Under the pieces are notes generated by a model. That model was not told the origin of the DNA. It saw only the letters and a list, made by a program, of their open reading frames with translations, and did not search any database. A stretch of DNA of 64,000 nucleotides from Salinisphaera orenii subsp. orenii MK-B5 (GTDB lineage: Bacteria > Pseudomonadota > Gammaproteobacteria > Nevskiales > Salinisphaeraceae). Made by a program: the position numbers and the translations under genes. Each line of letters starts with the position of its first letter. Position 1 is the first letter of the stretch. The DNA lies in assembly GCF_003788635.1 (NCBI RefSeq), contig NZ_AYKH01000043.1:82501-146500 (forward strand), given 5' to 3'. Positions 62,249 to 64,000 of this stretch are shown piece by piece.

Positions 62249-64000
62249 ATGGAAGCCGCCGCCTACCTGACCAAGAGCTACGACCCGGCGCTCGTGACGT
62301 TGTCGGTCGGTGTCGCGATGCTCGCAGGCTACGCCGCGCTCGATCTGACCGATCGCGTGCATGCGGCATCGCGCCTCCAGATCGGGATCTGGCTGGCAGC
62401 CGGCGCGCTGATTCTGGGCTCCGGCATCTGGTCGATGCACTTCATCGGCATGCTCGCGCTCGAGCTGCCGATGACGATGCGCTACGCGATCGGCCCCACC
62501 GCGCTGTCCTGGCTGATGGCAGTGGTCGCTTCGGCCGCCGCACTCGGGCTGAGCTGTCGCGCCGCGCTCGAGCGCTGGACCTGGCTGGCCGGATCGCTGC
62601 TGATGGCCGTAGCCATCGCCGGGATGCACTACACCGGCATGCACGCCATGCCGATGGCCGCGGAGATCGCCTACCAGCCCGCGTGGGTCGCCTTCTCCCT
62701 GCTCGTGGCCTTTCTGGGCTCGGCGGCCGCGCTGGGCCTGTCGTTCGCCCTGCGCGACTGGCGCCGGCGCCTGCGTATCGTCAAGAAGCTGGGCGCGGCG
62801 GCCCTCATGGGCGGCGCCATCGCCGGCATGCACTACGCGGGCATGGCGGCCGCCCATTTCCCGGCGACCATGATCGACTACAGCAGCGGTGGCGGCGTGA
62901 ACCCCCACTGGTTGGCGGTACTGATCAGCTCCCTGTCGCTGGTGCTGCTCGGCTCGACACTGCTGGCCGCAGCGCAGGATCGCCGCCTGGAGTATCGAAC
63001 GGCCAACCTCGTGGCCTCGCTGCGCGACGTCAACGACCAGCTGCACTACAGCAGCTATCACGACGAGCTCACCGATCTGGCCAACCGCAGGCTCTTGGAC
63101 GAGCGCCTGGAGGCGGCCATGGAGCGGGCCGAGCGTGCCGGCACCGAATTCACCGTTTTCTACATCGATCTCGACGGCTTCAAGGCACTCAACGACCAGC
63201 TCGGTCATCGCGCCGGCGACGAGGTGCTGGCCCGCGTGGCTCAGGGCATGCGCAGCACCATGCGCGAAGGCGATACGGTCGCACGGATCGGCGGCGACGA
63301 ATTCCTGATCGTCGCCGACGCCGTGCCCGACGACGAACAGGGCCGGCGCCTGGCCTCGCGCGTGCTGGCCGCCATCCGCCAGTCCACGCACGAGGCGCCG
63401 GGGCTGTCGGCGAGCATCGGCTGGGCGCGCTATCCGGCACACGGCCAGACCGCCGAGGCCCTGGTGGCCGCCGCGGATCTGGCGATGTACAACGCCAAGA
63501 AGAACGGCAAGAACGGCGCGGTCGGCTATCGGCCCGACATGGCCGCAGCCGCGGAGGCGGAATTCGGCCTCCAGCGCGAGCTGGCCGATGCGCTGGCACG
63601 GCAGGACATCGTGGTGTATTACCAGCCGAAGTTCACGGCAGCCAGCCGGGCGCTCAGCGGCGCCGAGGCCCTGGTGCGATGGCTTCATCCGCAGCAGGGG
63701 CTGATCCCGCCCGACCGCTTCATACCGGCCGCCGAGCGCTCCGGCCAGATCGAGGCCCTGGAAATCCACGTGCTGGACACCGTCTGCGCCCAGATCCGTC
63801 GCTGGCTCGACGCCGGCTTCGACGTGCCGCGCATCTCGGTCAATCTGTCGGCCGGCCGGGTCAGCGATTCCGGCCTGCCGGCCCGGGTGCAGCAGTGTCT
63901 GGACAGCCACGGCGTACCCTCGCGTTACCTGATGTTCGAGATCACCGAGACGGTGGCGATCCAGGGCATGCTCCAGGCCGTCGACACGCTCAAGCAGTTC
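62249..64000 (+). CDS. MHYT-GGDEF-EAL cyclic di-GMP signalling protein (cut by window end)
   Basis: 584 codons are visible; the gene continues past 64000. An integral MHYT sensor domain of about seven helices covers residues 1-250, with three His-rich repeats (SMHFIGM, GMHYTGMHAM, GMHYAGM) that are thought to bind a metal and sense a diatomic gas. A GGDEF domain follows, with intact active site GGDEF at 348-352 and the inhibitory-site RxxD (REGD) five residues before it. The EAL domain starts with EALVRW at 473. Both c-di-GMP synthesis and breakdown are possible. The open frame has a clear ATG with GGAG upstream. Confidence 0.93.
   Translation, partial: MEAAAYLTKSYDPALVTLSVGVAMLAGYAALDLTDRVHAASRLQIGIWLAAGALILGSGIWSMHFIGMLALELPMTMRYAIGPTALSWLMAVVASAAALGLSCRAALERWTWLAGSLLMAVAIAGMHYTGMHAMPMAAEIAYQPAWVAFSLLVAFLGSAAALGLSFALRDWRRRLRIVKKLGAAALMGGAIAGMHYAGMAAAHFPATMIDYSSGGGVNPHWLAVLISSLSLVLLGSTLLAAAQDRRLEYRTANLVASLRDVNDQLHYSSYHDELTDLANRRLLDERLEAAMERAERAGTEFTVFYIDLDGFKALNDQLGHRAGDEVLARVAQGMRSTMREGDTVARIGGDEFLIVADAVPDDEQGRRLASRVLAAIRQSTHEAPGLSASIGWARYPAHGQTAEALVAAADLAMYNAKKNGKNGAVGYRPDMAAAAEAEFGLQRELADALARQDIVVYYQPKFTAASRALSGAEALVRWLHPQQGLIPPDRFIPAAERSGQIEALEIHVLDTVCAQIRRWLDAGFDVPRISVNLSAGRVSDSGLPARVQQCLDSHGVPSRYLMFEITETVAIQGMLQAVDTLKQF

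Overview
The window is 64 kb of high-GC, gene-dense chromosome from a gammaproteobacterium. Several conserved blocks point there: M23 peptidase-anmK-erpA-argC, bfr/bfd, rppH next to a HAD phosphatase, gpsA-secB-rhodanese-envC-ctpA, ampDE, and ubiE-ubiJ-ubiB. The overall look (acidic secreted proteins, marine-type transporters, PEP-CTERM proteins) resembles the Salinisphaera group. That placement is inference from gene content; no marker rRNA lies in the window. No rRNA, tRNA, CRISPR array, transposase or phage gene was recognised.

Layout. 1-7.6 kb: cell-wall recycling (M23 endopeptidase, anmK), Fe-S carrier erpA, argC, a ClC chloride transporter and hemJ. The 3' end of erpA is tandemly repeated downstream of the gene. 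7.6-10 kb: iron storage (bfr, bfd with a Fur-type promoter), rppH and a HAD phosphatase. 10-17 kb: a minus-strand operon of a DUF3015 protein, two Lnb/DUF4105 paralogues, ampD, ampE and an inositol-phosphatase family protein, followed upstream by a broken OPT transporter. 17.9-25 kb: two-domain M16 protease with a coupled secreted protein, small proteins, trmL, and a HAD phosphatase/CDP-alcohol phosphatidyltransferase pair. 25-33 kb: gpsA, secB, rhodanese, envC, ctpA-type protease, GNAT, and the ubiquinone genes ubiB, ubiJ, ubiE.

33-42.4 kb is metabolic and transport accessory DNA: an enoyl-reductase-like protein, a PanE-like reductase, a sodium/solute symporter with a small partner, LysR-CoA transferase-HMG-CoA lyase, and a CynX-type transporter. 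42.4-48 kb is a less GC-rich island with two PEP-CTERM type proteins and an 820-residue secreted protein. All three have sigma-54 type promoters, and the two PEP-CTERM promoters share an upstream motif at identical spacing. 48-52.4 kb holds a methyltransferase, a membrane protein, an MBL hydrolase, a LysR regulator and a carboxymuconolactone-decarboxylase family protein.

52.6-56.4 kb is a cobalamin riboswitch controlling a BtuB-type receptor and a coupled PepSY membrane protein. 56.6-64 kb holds an aldo/keto reductase, a MoxR/VWA pair, a succinate-semialdehyde-type dehydrogenase with a clear terminator, and an MHYT-GGDEF-EAL protein cut by the window end.

Most interesting: the sigma-54/PEP-CTERM island with its conserved upstream motif, the erpA 3'-end repeats, the paired Lnb-like proteins in an ampDE operon, and the B12-riboswitch PepSY protein.
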